Positions 36,938 through 45,260 of a stretch of DNA of 64,000 nucleotides are shown here, piece by piece (the stretch's first letter is position 1; the number at the start of each line of letters is the position of its first letter). The stretch covers positions 411,617 to 475,616 of the forward strand of contig NZ_JAAKXY010000001.1 in the NCBI RefSeq assembly GCF_011043775.1, given 5' to 3'. Both the position numbers and the translations under genes were made by a program. This stretch comes from Natronolimnobius sp. AArcel1 (GTDB lineage Archaea > Halobacteriota > Halobacteria > Halobacteriales > Natrialbaceae). The notes beneath the pieces were generated by a model, which saw nothing but the letters and a program-made list of their open reading frames with translations, was not told the origin of the DNA and made no database searches.

Positions 36938-37885
36938 ATGGTCACAACTGAACTCAACTTTCAGTCGGCCGAGACGGCTGCTGAGAACCGGTCCGGGCAA
37001 TCCGAATCGACGATCTACAGCACGACGGTCGGCATCGATACGGAGGTCCGACTCGAGTCTGGAGACTTGCGTCCGGGTTCGACAACGGAATCGATGCTCG
37101 ACACAGAAGATACGGTTCACATCATCAATAGCAATACGAATTCCCGTCACGTACGCTCCTCGATCGGAACGTGGACCGAAGATGGGAGCGCCCCCAACAT
37201 CGTGGTCTACTGTTCGACCCAAGCGGATCACCGGCAATCAGTACATGGGACCGTCAAACGGTACGAAACGCCAAATGAACTCGTCGATCAGTTGTTCGAC
37301 GTTGAGACCGGCGTGACTGCAGGAGATTCGATACTCATCTTCCGGGATCACGCCGCTGCCGATCCGCACCTGCATAGTTTCCAGATCGCTGATCGCCTCG
37401 ATGACCGACTCACTGCATCCACAACGGACGTGGGACCGAACGACGTGTTCGTGCTGATAGAAACGAAACAGTCGCTCTCGGAACAACTGTACGACTCGCT
37501 GGCCGTCGATCGAATCTTCAACCCGCTCCGAACAGAGTTGTCCTTCCTCGAGAACCTCGTACTGCTCCGACACAACGACCTCGTACAGGAGGTAGTCGAC
37601 CGAAAACTGCTCGAACCGACGACTGCCTACGAGTGGGCTGTTGATGTTGCACACTACTTTCGACACTTCACCATCCATCCGCGTACCGATTCCAACGCGT
37701 TCAGTTCTCGGGAACGAGGGCCACGCGAGAGCGGCGTCGAAACGGGTAGCGAACGCGATGACTTCCTGTGGATGACAATCGAGTCGGATTACGTGGAAGG
37801 AGAGCTGCCGACCGTTGTCCTGGCAGAACCCGACGACGATTCCGAGGACAAATACGAGTACGCGCTCTCGTTTCTAACACACTGA
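36938..37885 (+). CDS. Hypothetical haloarchaeal protein
   Basis: A 315-residue acidic protein of unknown function. It seems soluble: no signal or membrane segment. The middle (about 85-210) alternates strands and helices (NIVVYCSTQ, DSILIFRDHAA, DVFVLIETKQSLSEQLYDS), suggesting an alpha/beta domain. This is followed by LENLVLLRHNDLVQEVVDR. No nucleotide-binding motif. The codon usage fits the host, and TTTTTATGG lies about 20 nt before the ATG. It stands alone between glpK and a phosphatase gene. Confidence 0.65.
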   Translation: MVTTELNFQSAETAAENRSGQSESTIYSTTVGIDTEVRLESGDLRPGSTTESMLDTEDTVHIINSNTNSRHVRSSIGTWTEDGSAPNIVVYCSTQADHRQSVHGTVKRYETPNELVDQLFDVETGVTAGDSILIFRDHAAADPHLHSFQIADRLDDRLTASTTDVGPNDVFVLIETKQSLSEQLYDSLAVDRIFNPLRTELSFLENLVLLRHNDLVQEVVDRKLLEPTTAYEWAVDVAHYFRHFTIHPRTDSNAFSSRERGPRESGVETGSERDDFLWMTIESDYVEGELPTVVLAEPDDDSEDKYEYALSFLTH

Positions 37886-37995
37886 CATCATGGCTGCTCG
37901 TTCCTTGCACCGATAGGTTTTCGGACGGATCAGATCGGGACCGAACCGCTGCCGCGAACCGACCGCTTTAGGCGCTCGAGCAACCACTCGAGTGT

Positions 37996-38688
37996 ATGGC
38001 CACGGCCGACGATCCGCCGCTCATCCTCGACATCGACGGCACGCTGACTCGCCCCGACGGCTGGGGCATCGATCCGCGCATTTTTGACCCGATCCGCGAG
38101 TGGGACGCCCCCGTCGTAATCGCCACCGGGAAGGCCTTTCCCTACCCCGTTGCACTCTGTCACTTCGCGGGCGTGCCGGAATTCGTCGTCGCCGAAAACG
38201 GCGGCGTCGTCTACACCGGCGACGACGTCTACTTCACTGCCGACCGCGACGCTGCTCAGGCCGTCGCCGAAGCGTACCGCGCCGCCGGCTACGAGTTGGG
38301 CTGGGGCGAGGAAGACACCGTCAACCGCTGGCGCGAAACTGAAATCGCAATCAATCTCGAGCAACCCATCGAACCACTTCGTGAAATCGCCGCCGACTAT
38401 GGGTTAGACGTGATCGACACCGGCTACGCCTACCACGTCAAAGACGCCGACCCGAACAAGGGCGACGGCGTCGAAGTTATCGCTGACCACGTTGGTTTCG
38501 ACCTCGAGAACGCGGTCGCTGTCGGCGATTCGATCAACGACGTCTCATCCTTCGCGGTCGCCGGCCGCAGTTTCGCGGTTTCGAACGCCGATCCAGATGC
38601 GAAAGCCGCCGCGGATGAAGTACTCGAGGAGCCACACGCTGACGGAACGCTGGCAGTGCTCGATCGCGTTCGGGAACGCCATGAGTGA
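37996..38688 (+). CDS. HAD-superfamily phosphatase, archaeal phosphoglycolate phosphatase type
   Basis: 230 residues, Cof-type (C2 cap) HAD enzyme. Motif I LILDIDGTLTR, motif II VVIATGK, the Lys motif in DPNKGDGVEVIAD, and motif IV VAVGDSINDVSSFAVAG are all present. This is the pattern of archaeal phosphoglycolate phosphatase (Ta0175-like), which clears 2-phosphoglycolate. The substrate is inferred from the family. Monocistronic by appearance; the downstream gene is convergent. Confidence 0.88.
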   Translation: MATADDPPLILDIDGTLTRPDGWGIDPRIFDPIREWDAPVVIATGKAFPYPVALCHFAGVPEFVVAENGGVVYTGDDVYFTADRDAAQAVAEAYRAAGYELGWGEEDTVNRWRETEIAINLEQPIEPLREIAADYGLDVIDTGYAYHVKDADPNKGDGVEVIADHVGFDLENAVAVGDSINDVSSFAVAGRSFAVSNADPDAKAAADEVLEEPHADGTLAVLDRVRERHE

Positions 38689-38709
38689 ATAGCACTCGAG
38701 TCGGAACCG

Positions 38710-39906
38710 TCAGTACGCCAGCTCGAAGACGTCGATAATATCTTCTTTGTCCATCCGGCGTGGGTTCCGGTCGATGTTATGCTGGGAGTGCTCGAGTGCA
38801 ATGTCTGCGAAGGCGTCGAACTGCGACTCGTCGACGTCGGCCTCGAGGTTGCGGATCTGGTTCGGAATGCCGATATCGTCGTTGAGCGCTTTGACCGCGT
38901 CGACGCATCGGTGGGCGCGCTCGAGGGTCGTCTCGTCGTCGCGCTCGGGAACGCCAAGCAAGGTTGCAACGTCGGCGAAACGCTCGGGTTCGGCGGGGAC
39001 GTTGTACTCGATGACGTGGGGCAGGAGGACGGCGTTTGCTAGCCCGTGGCCGAGGCCGCACTCGGTACCAAGCGGGTAGGTGAGCGCGTGGACGGCCCCG
39101 AGCCCGGAGTTAACGAACGCCTGGCCGCCGAGCATCGCCGCGAGGCTCATGCCGTAGCGGGCGTCGTCGTTGTGCTCGCCCTGATGGACCGCTTCGCGGA
39201 GGTGCTCGCCAGTGAGTTCGATGGCGTGGCGGGCAAGGCCGTCGGTGTAGGGCGTCCGCAGCGTCGAGGTGTAGGCCTCGATGGCGTGGGTGAGTGCGTC
39301 CATGCCGGTCGCGGCCGCGACGCCTGGCGGGAGCGAGCGCGTCAGTTCAGGGTCGATGAGTGCCAGATCGGCATAGAGGTGCGTGGAGTAGACGACTTTC
39401 TTGTTGCCGTCGTCTTCCCCGTCCGCGAAAACACCGATGTGCGTGACCTCGCTGCCCGTCCCCGCCGTCGTCGGCAGCAAGATGGTTGGTCGGCCGGGAC
39501 CTGGGACGTTCCCCATCCCGAGCATCTCGCGAACCGGCTCGTCGTGTGCAGCGAGCGCTGAGGCGAGTTTCGCCGTATCGAGACTGCTTCCGCCGCCGAT
39601 TCCCACCACAGCGTCTGCGCCCGTCTGCTCGAGTTGCGCGGCCGCTGCCTCCGCGAGCGCAAGTTTCGGCTCCGGTTGGACGCCATCGTAAATCGACACC
39701 TCGAGGCCCGCATCCTCGAGCGCGTCGATCACTGGGTCGGCTGCGCCGGCCTCGAGAACGCCTTCGTCTGTGACGAGCAGTACTGACTCGAGGCCTTCCG
39801 CGGCCGCGTAGCTCTCGAGTTCGGCTGTTGCCCCCATCCCGTAGCGAATGTCGTTCGGACTGCCGACGCTGTTGACGTCGTCGATTGATCCGATCCCATC
39901 GAACAT
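38710..39906 (-). CDS. Iron-containing alcohol dehydrogenase
   Basis: 398 residues, Fe-ADH family. N-terminal NAD domain with GIGGGSSLDTAKLAS (the GGGS motif) and PTTAGTGSEVTHIGVF. C-terminal metal domain with MDALTHAIEAYTS and the His-rich HALTYPLGTECGLGHGLANA that bind iron. The substrate is not determined; members include butanol, lactaldehyde and hydroxybutyrate dehydrogenases. The start is the ATG at 39906 rather than 39933, since the fold aligns from there. Confidence 0.88.
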   Translation of the reverse strand: MFDGIGSIDDVNSVGSPNDIRYGMGATAELESYAAAEGLESVLLVTDEGVLEAGAADPVIDALEDAGLEVSIYDGVQPEPKLALAEAAAAQLEQTGADAVVGIGGGSSLDTAKLASALAAHDEPVREMLGMGNVPGPGRPTILLPTTAGTGSEVTHIGVFADGEDDGNKKVVYSTHLYADLALIDPELTRSLPPGVAAATGMDALTHAIEAYTSTLRTPYTDGLARHAIELTGEHLREAVHQGEHNDDARYGMSLAAMLGGQAFVNSGLGAVHALTYPLGTECGLGHGLANAVLLPHVIEYNVPAEPERFADVATLLGVPERDDETTLERAHRCVDAVKALNDDIGIPNQIRNLEADVDESQFDAFADIALEHSQHNIDRNPRRMDKEDIIDVFELAY

Positions 39907-40034
39907 GCCGGAATAGACAGCGAACACCCTCAAAAACGTTGACGTTCATCCCTCGAGTTACTACGGAGTTACCGCGTGGCGATGGAGTCGGGCGCTCACA
40001 GAACGCTTTTGCGCGGGCAGGCGTATCGTCAGGT

Positions 40035-40325
40035 ATGGACCTCACAGCAGTCCTCGTCGGCATCTTCGGTGTGGTGGTGTCGGCTGGACTCATTGGCTGG
40101 ACCTACCGGGACGCGACGCGACGAGAGGTCTCGCGCCCGATTCTCTGGGCAACGCTTTCCGGCGGCGCCTTCGCCCTCGGTGTTGGTCTCTATCTGTTCG
40201 CGACGGTGCCAACGACCGGCGTCATCATGACCGCAAACACTGGGATTGTCCTCTATACGTTCGAACGCGAGGTCTCGAGCGAATCCGACGAGGCTGCAGA
40301 ACCGGGCGAACTACCCCACAAATAG
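40035..40325 (+). CDS. Small integral membrane protein
   Basis: 96 residues with three hydrophobic stretches (about residues 4-24, 37-57 and 60-75), basic residues in the first loop (TYRDATRREVSRP) and an acidic C-terminal tail. The arrangement suggests a small polytopic membrane protein of unknown role. The start at 40035 was chosen because the first helix begins there; the upstream open frame is unlike a halophile protein. Confidence 0.65.
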   Translation: MDLTAVLVGIFGVVVSAGLIGWTYRDATRREVSRPILWATLSGGAFALGVGLYLFATVPTTGVIMTANTGIVLYTFEREVSSESDEAAEPGELPHK

Positions 40326-40328
40326 CCA

Positions 40329-41132
40329 CTACTGGACCAGATAGTACGGATCCGCCTCGAGTTTCGGCTCGAGGAACTGTGCGAGGTCGTTGGTCCGAAA
40401 CGCCATTACAGTGAGTCCGTTGAGCGAGTGATGCTCAAGGACGCCGGCCGCTTTGGCGTCTTCGCGGATCTTTTCGCGGTTCCAGTAATAGACGTACTCG
40501 TTCTTATCGAAACTCGTCTGGGTAATCTGTTCGCGTTCGCCGTCGGCGTAGCGGATTTCGCCGGTCGTATCGGCGAGTTCGGCGTAGGGTGGATTCGAGG
40601 CCATCTCGATGTAGTGCAGTTGCGTACTGATTAACCACGGCGTACCGACGTTCACCACGAGCACGTTGTCCGCATCGAGTTTCGCGAAACAACCGTCCGC
40701 GCCGAACGTCTTGTGATGGTCGCAATCGTCAAAGCGGTATGAGCCATGGACCAGAATCGAGTGGATTGCATCGTCCGTTCGGTACTGTGCATCCTTGAGA
40801 AAACAGCGCGAGAACGCGCCGATTTGGGGGACCGATTCGCGTTTGTCGTACACGCCAGTATCGCGAAACGAGGGAGTGAACCCCGGCACAAGCACCGATT
40901 CAAACTGCGAGGTGAGCGTATCAAACAGGAACTCGTAGGGGTCCGTCTCGAACGCATCCGAAACATCGCTCAGCCCTGCGTGAACGAACACGACATCCTC
41001 GTCGTACTGGGAGAGTACCTGTTCGAACAGCGCGGGATCGACTGACCCAACCGTCTCGGTCTCGGTTTTCTTTTTGACGTAGTACTTCCCGGTACACCAC
41101 AGCGTCCGTGGAAGATGACCAAGCTCCGTCAT
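40329..41132 (-). CDS. AAC(3)-family N-acetyltransferase-like protein
   Basis: 267 residues with the fold pattern of the aminoglycoside 3-N-acetyltransferase / YokD family. Visible blocks: DVVFVHAGLSDVS, SVLVPGFTPSF, IGAFSRCFL, DDAIHSILVHGSY, DCDHHKTFGADGCFAKL, and LVVNVGTPWLISTQLHYIE. In surface-glycan settings such proteins acetylate sugars, so the true substrate may not be an antibiotic. An N-terminal extension of about 45 residues precedes the core. Convergent with the small membrane protein gene, 3 nt apart. Confidence 0.78.
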   Translation of the reverse strand: MTELGHLPRTLWCTGKYYVKKKTETETVGSVDPALFEQVLSQYDEDVVFVHAGLSDVSDAFETDPYEFLFDTLTSQFESVLVPGFTPSFRDTGVYDKRESVPQIGAFSRCFLKDAQYRTDDAIHSILVHGSYRFDDCDHHKTFGADGCFAKLDADNVLVVNVGTPWLISTQLHYIEMASNPPYAELADTTGEIRYADGEREQITQTSFDKNEYVYYWNREKIREDAKAAGVLEHHSLNGLTVMAFRTNDLAQFLEPKLEADPYYLVQ

Positions 41133-41415
41133 CGTCCACGCAGGTGCGGTCTGCTTGCCCGCATTACGACGTGCCCCGGTGTCTGTACCCTACCTGATCG
41201 ATTTCGTTTCTCGTGTCCTGTCTGATACACGGACTGATCACGCGCTTGGATAGCGAGGTTGTCAACCATTGTTAGTCGGCGTCTGTCACGGTCTACAGGC
41301 GACCTGACGGCAGGTACGCACCGGCTACACTGTCGAAACCGGTGCCTGCGCGCACTCGCCGACCACGGGCGCTCGAACGTGGAGGTTTTTGTCGTCGGGG
41401 GCTAGTCACCCGCTA

Positions 41416-42396
41416 ATGAGCGATTCTGACGCAGGGCCGAATCAGGTTGATTCGCCTGACTACCACAGCGAGAACCACACGGCCGCCCAGACCTGTGGCT
41501 GGACGGCCAACGCACTCCGAGGCGAAGGACGGTGTTACAAAAACATCTGGTACGGCATCGAGTCACACCGCTGCATCCAGATGACACCAGTCGTCAAGTG
41601 CAACGAACGCTGCGTCTTCTGCTGGCGCGACCACCGAGGCCACGCCTACGAACTGGACGACGTCGAGTGGGACGACCCCGACGCCGTCGCCGACGCCTCC
41701 CTCGAGTTACAGAAGAAACTGCTCTCTGGCTTTGGCGGCAACGATGAGGTCCCCCGCGAACGCTTCGAGGAGGCCATGGAGCCACGTCACGTTGCCATCT
41801 CACTCGACGGTGAACCGACGCTCTACCCGTATCTCCCCGAACTACTCGAGGCGTTCCACGAGCGCGATATCACGACCTTTCTCGTCTCGAACGGCACGAA
41901 CCCGGATGTGCTCCGAGAGTGCAATCCCACCCAGCTGTATGTCAGCGTCGACGCCCCCGAGCGCCACACGTTCGATCAGGTCGTCAAAGCCGTCGATGAC
42001 GACGCCTGGGACCGCCTGCTCGAGACGATGGCTGTCCTGCGAGAGAAAGATGACACCCGAACCGTCCTGCGGACGACGCTCGTCAACGGCGAGAACATGC
42101 ACCACCCCGACTGGTACGCCGGCTTCTACGACCTAGCCGATCCCGATTTCATCGAACTCAAAGCGTACATGCACGTCGGCCACTCTCGAGGCCGTCTCGA
42201 CCGCTCATCGATGCCTGACCACGAGGAGGTCATGGCGTTCGCAGAGGCAGTTGGGGAGTACATGCCCGAGTTTAGCGAGGTCAAAGGTGTGCCGCCGTCT
42301 CGCGTCGCGCTCCTGTCGAAGACCGACGATACGTGGGTGCCCAAATTGAAGAAGGACAGCGAGTTCTGGGCGCGCGATCCGGTCACCGGCGACTGA
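41416..42396 (+). CDS. taw1: tRNA 4-demethylwyosine synthase (TYW1/Taw1)
   Basis: Radical SAM enzyme, 326 residues, forming the tricyclic base of wyosine at position 37 of tRNA-Phe. It has the SAM/iron-sulfur motif CNERCVFCWRDHRG and the N-terminal CGWTANALRGEGRCYKNIWYG region whose Cys residues bind the second cluster. LDGEPTLYPYLPELLEAF and AYMHVGHSRGRLD are also characteristic. The start is the ATG at 41416; a TTG at 41389 in frame is less likely. Widespread in archaea. Confidence 0.93.
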   Translation: MSDSDAGPNQVDSPDYHSENHTAAQTCGWTANALRGEGRCYKNIWYGIESHRCIQMTPVVKCNERCVFCWRDHRGHAYELDDVEWDDPDAVADASLELQKKLLSGFGGNDEVPRERFEEAMEPRHVAISLDGEPTLYPYLPELLEAFHERDITTFLVSNGTNPDVLRECNPTQLYVSVDAPERHTFDQVVKAVDDDAWDRLLETMAVLREKDDTRTVLRTTLVNGENMHHPDWYAGFYDLADPDFIELKAYMHVGHSRGRLDRSSMPDHEEVMAFAEAVGEYMPEFSEVKGVPPSRVALLSKTDDTWVPKLKKDSEFWARDPVTGD

Positions 42397-42411
42397 GTTG
42401 GCAAACACCGA

Positions 42412-43020
42412 TCAGCCGGAGTCGTCGAACAGGCCGTCAACAATCGTATCGATCAACTCGTCTCTGATTTCAGGATACCCGGGTGACGTCTCTCGAGAGT
42501 GCACATCTTTGTATCGAGTACTGAAAGCGAGGGTTCGAAAGAACTCGTTGACGACTGTCGGATCGTCGTATTTGAACGTCTCTAGCTCGACCCACTCGTC
42601 CGTTGCCACAAAGACGTTCTCGAACTCGGCGGAGACCTCCCGTCGTTTTTCTTCCGACAACTGTGTTTGGAGCGTCCTGACCTCGTCTTCGATGATGAGG
42701 TTCTTTATAATCGGATTCGACTCCACTTCCTCGAACGACTGTGTGAGCGCGACGCGAACCTGTTCGCGCGGGTCAGATTCAGCCGTAATTTTCCCCTCGA
42801 GTTCCGTTGTGAATCGATCGATTTCTCTGTAGAGGACTTCCGTGTAGAGGTGTTCCTTCGAATCGAAAAACCGATAGAATGTACTCGTTCCGATATCGAC
42901 TTCCTCGGTGATGTCTTTGATGCGAGTTCGCTCTAACCCGAACTGGATAAATAACGCTCGGCCCGACTCGATCAGGTCGGCTCTAATTCGTTCCCGTTCA
43001 TCGTCGCTGAATCCCTTCAT
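42412..43020 (-). CDS. TetR/AcrR-family transcriptional regulator
   Basis: 202 residues. The N-terminal HTH is clear: FIQFGLERTRIKDITEEVDI, then TSTFYRFFDSKEHLYTEVL. The C-terminal ligand-binding domain (about 55-202) is helical and specific. It is divergent from a secreted CARDB-type protein and an MMPL exporter, the usual arrangement for an efflux repressor. A perfect palindrome around the operon promoter (43363-43393) is the best candidate for its binding site. Confidence 0.9.
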   Translation of the reverse strand: MKGFSDDERERIRADLIESGRALFIQFGLERTRIKDITEEVDIGTSTFYRFFDSKEHLYTEVLYREIDRFTTELEGKITAESDPREQVRVALTQSFEEVESNPIIKNLIIEDEVRTLQTQLSEEKRREVSAEFENVFVATDEWVELETFKYDDPTVVNEFFRTLAFSTRYKDVHSRETSPGYPEIRDELIDTIVDGLFDDSG

Positions 43021-43362
43021 TTACTTGTGGTTGGTGTCGTTGCGTGGTGGTCGTAAATCAATGCGTCCCTTCGGAGTGGGGGCACAACGGTCGTCGACGC
43101 TGACTCGAACTAGCGCCGGCGGATATCGGCGTCCATTCCGGGACGGTTGCACTCGATCCATCTCCAGTTGATACTGCCTGACAAAACGAGTTACAGAGTT
43201 TCGACCGCCCATTCGGTCGAAACTCTTCACTGACTGTTGTCCAGTAGTATGAGCGGCTACACTCGAGCGTCCCACCAGAGCACCTCGAGTTCCTGCTATC
43301 CGTTCCCTACCCCATTGTGGCCGGTCGATTGGCATCTGTTCTCGTGCCTCAATAGAAACTCA
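43021..43362. other. Control region between tetR and the exporter operon
   Basis: No supported gene. Open frames here have Arg/Ser-rich translations typical of shadow frames. Apart from the 13-bp inverted repeat, the region contains an AATAGAAA half-site at 43351-43358 that matches the palindrome arms just downstream. Confidence 0.5.
43195..43226. repeat. 13-bp perfect inverted repeat in the tetR/exporter gap
   Basis: AGAGTTTCGACCG and its exact complement are separated by 6 nt (CCCATT). It lies about 175 nt upstream of the tetR start and 180 nt upstream of the exporter mini-ORF. It could be a regulator site or the hairpin of a small transcript. It differs from the second palindrome at 43363. 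Confidence 0.7.
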
Positions 43363-43393
43363 TGAATAGAAACCTTTTTTATTTTTCTATTCA
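43363..43393. promoter_or_regulatory. Palindromic operator around the exporter TATA box
   Basis: TGAATAGAAA (43363-43372) and its exact complement TTTCTATTCA (43384-43393) flank an 11-nt A/T-rich spacer that contains the predicted TATA element (TTTTTTATT). A third half-site, AATAGAAA, lies at 43351-43358. A protein bound here would cover the promoter and block TBP, as expected for repression by the divergent TetR protein. The linkage to that protein is inference. Confidence 0.7.
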
Positions 43394-43404
43394 CAGTCTG
43401 GTGT

Positions 43405-43524
43405 ATGACGATCGTAGTCGCTAACCCAAATTTTACGAGAGAAACGGCTGACACGACGAGTGGTGAATCACTGACCGGACAGCGACGGATCCTGCGCGTA
43501 CAGCCTGTGGAGGGTGTCGTATGA
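43405..43524 (+). CDS. 39-codon mini-ORF coupled to the exporter operon
   Basis: The ATG at 43405 lies about 28 nt after the predicted TATA box, so it should be the first codon of a leaderless transcript. The frame (MTIVVANPNFTRETADTTSG...) ends in TGA overlapping the ATG of the next gene (ATGA). This looks like a translationally coupled leader gene. The peptide is polar, without a membrane segment and resembles nothing I know. It may serve only to deliver ribosomes to the next start. Confidence 0.45.
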   Translation: MTIVVANPNFTRETADTTSGESLTGQRRILRVQPVEGVV

Positions 43525-45260
43525 CGCTCAGGTCGACCGGTACTGTCGTGATGGTCTTGCTGTTAGTCACCTCCGGCGTGTTCGCTGGCGGCGTTGGAAC
43601 GGTAGCCGCTGATGATGATGAAAATGGAGACGACGGTGAAGAACTTGATCCCGATGAAATTGAGGAAGCGGCGTACGAGGAAGGCCTCGAGATGGGCGAG
43701 CAGATGGCAATGTCTCAAATGCAAGGCTCGAGCCCACCGCCAGCGCACGGCGAACCGGACCTCGATGTTCACGTCCCGAGCCCAATTGTGCAGCCCGGCG
43801 AGACCAATGAAGTCCCCCTCGTCATCACGAACGATGGCGAGTTCGAGCGCGGGACCGACGAGTCGCGCGACGCCGTGACGACGGCGCGAAACGTCGAAGT
43901 CGAGGCCGATGCAGATGACACACCACTGACCGTCAAAAGCGGAACGATGGCGGTTGGCTCCGTTCCGGATGGACAACCAAACGACGGTGCCCAACTCGCA
44001 CTGGACGTGCCCGATGACATTGACGCTGGCACGTACTCGATCGACCTCGATGTGTCCTATTCGTACACGTGGCGCACAACCTCGGGGAGTAGCGTCTACG
44101 AAGACTCCGAAACGGACTCGATGACGATCGATGTCGTCGTCGACGACGATGCGCGATTCGACATCGTCGATGTCTCGACCGACGCACAGATTGGCGACTC
44201 AGGAACGCTAACGGCCGATGTGAAAAACACCGGCAACGAAACCGCTTCGAACGTCAACGTTGCCCTCGAGTCGATGAGCAGCGGGTTCCTGTTTGGCGAT
44301 CTGGAACAGGAAACGACCACAGAACAGGATACCGCGATGATCGACGAACTCGAGCCGAATGAGACGGCACCGGTAAAATACGATGTCTCAGTGATGCCGG
44401 GAACGTCAGAACGGTATTACATGCTTGACGGCACCGTCTCGTTCGAGACGCCGGACGGACTCCAACGCGCAGATGAAAGCCCGACTACGGGTGTGACGCC
44501 GCTTGCAGAACAGCAATTCAGCATCGACGATGTCGACTCGTCCCTGCACGTTGGCGAAGACGGCTATCTGTACGGCGTCGTCACGAACGACGGGCCGAGC
44601 AAAGCAGAAAACGTCGTCGTCCAGTACACAGACGACTCACAGACGGTAATCCCAATCGAACCGAGCATCGCTGTTGGCTCGCTCGAGCCGGGCGAATCCG
44701 AGGCGTTCAGCATGCCACTTGATGTCAGTAGCGAAGCCGAGCCAATCGACAGGACAATCGACGTCGGTGTGCAGTACCGGACTGCTGACTTCGAACAGCG
44801 ACTGTACGAGGATCTCGAGGTCGTCACGACGGTAAACGAACAGCGGGACGAGTTTGAGGTCGATGTTCTCGATCGTGAGCTTACCGCTGGCGACGAAGAA
44901 CAGATCACTGTCGACGTGACGAACAACCTCGACGAAACGGTCACAGACGTCGAAGCGAGCCTGTTTGCCAGCGATCCACTCGACAGCAACGATGACGAGG
45001 CGTTCGTTCAAGAACTCGAGCCGGGCGAAACCGTGACGATGACGTTCCAGTTGGAAGCGGGTGATGACGCGGCTGAGAAAACGTATCCGATCTCATTCGA
45101 CTTCCGATACGATGATGCATCCGGCACGAGCCAACTGTCCGATACGACTCGAGTGGCGATCGACGTCACCGAAGGCGGCGGTGGCCTGCCGATTGGTGCG
45201 ATTGCAACGGTAACGCTTCTCAGTCTCGGTGCAGGCGCATACATCTTTCAGAGGAGATAA
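43521..45260 (+). CDS. Secreted CARDB-type (COG1361-like) membrane-anchored protein
   Basis: 579 residues. Signal peptide at about 1-30 (VVMVLLLVTSGVFAGGVG..A). An acidic segment with Met/Gln (MGEQMAMSQMQ) follows. Then come three or four Ig-like CARDB/NEW3 modules (SPIVQPGETNEVPLVITNDG; GTLTADVKNTGNETASNV; YLYGVVTNDGPSKAENV; EQITVDVTNNLDETVTDV). A C-terminal membrane helix (GAIATVTLLSLGAGAYIF) ends in RR. It stops directly before the exporter ATG and probably forms its extracellular accessory part, as COG1361 proteins often pair with MMPL transporters in archaea. Confidence 0.85.
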   Translation: MTLRSTGTVVMVLLLVTSGVFAGGVGTVAADDDENGDDGEELDPDEIEEAAYEEGLEMGEQMAMSQMQGSSPPPAHGEPDLDVHVPSPIVQPGETNEVPLVITNDGEFERGTDESRDAVTTARNVEVEADADDTPLTVKSGTMAVGSVPDGQPNDGAQLALDVPDDIDAGTYSIDLDVSYSYTWRTTSGSSVYEDSETDSMTIDVVVDDDARFDIVDVSTDAQIGDSGTLTADVKNTGNETASNVNVALESMSSGFLFGDLEQETTTEQDTAMIDELEPNETAPVKYDVSVMPGTSERYYMLDGTVSFETPDGLQRADESPTTGVTPLAEQQFSIDDVDSSLHVGEDGYLYGVVTNDGPSKAENVVVQYTDDSQTVIPIEPSIAVGSLEPGESEAFSMPLDVSSEAEPIDRTIDVGVQYRTADFEQRLYEDLEVVTTVNEQRDEFEVDVLDRELTAGDEEQITVDVTNNLDETVTDVEASLFASDPLDSNDDEAFVQELEPGETVTMTFQLEAGDDAAEKTYPISFDFRYDDASGTSQLSDTTRVAIDVTEGGGGLPIGAIATVTLLSLGAGAYIFQRR

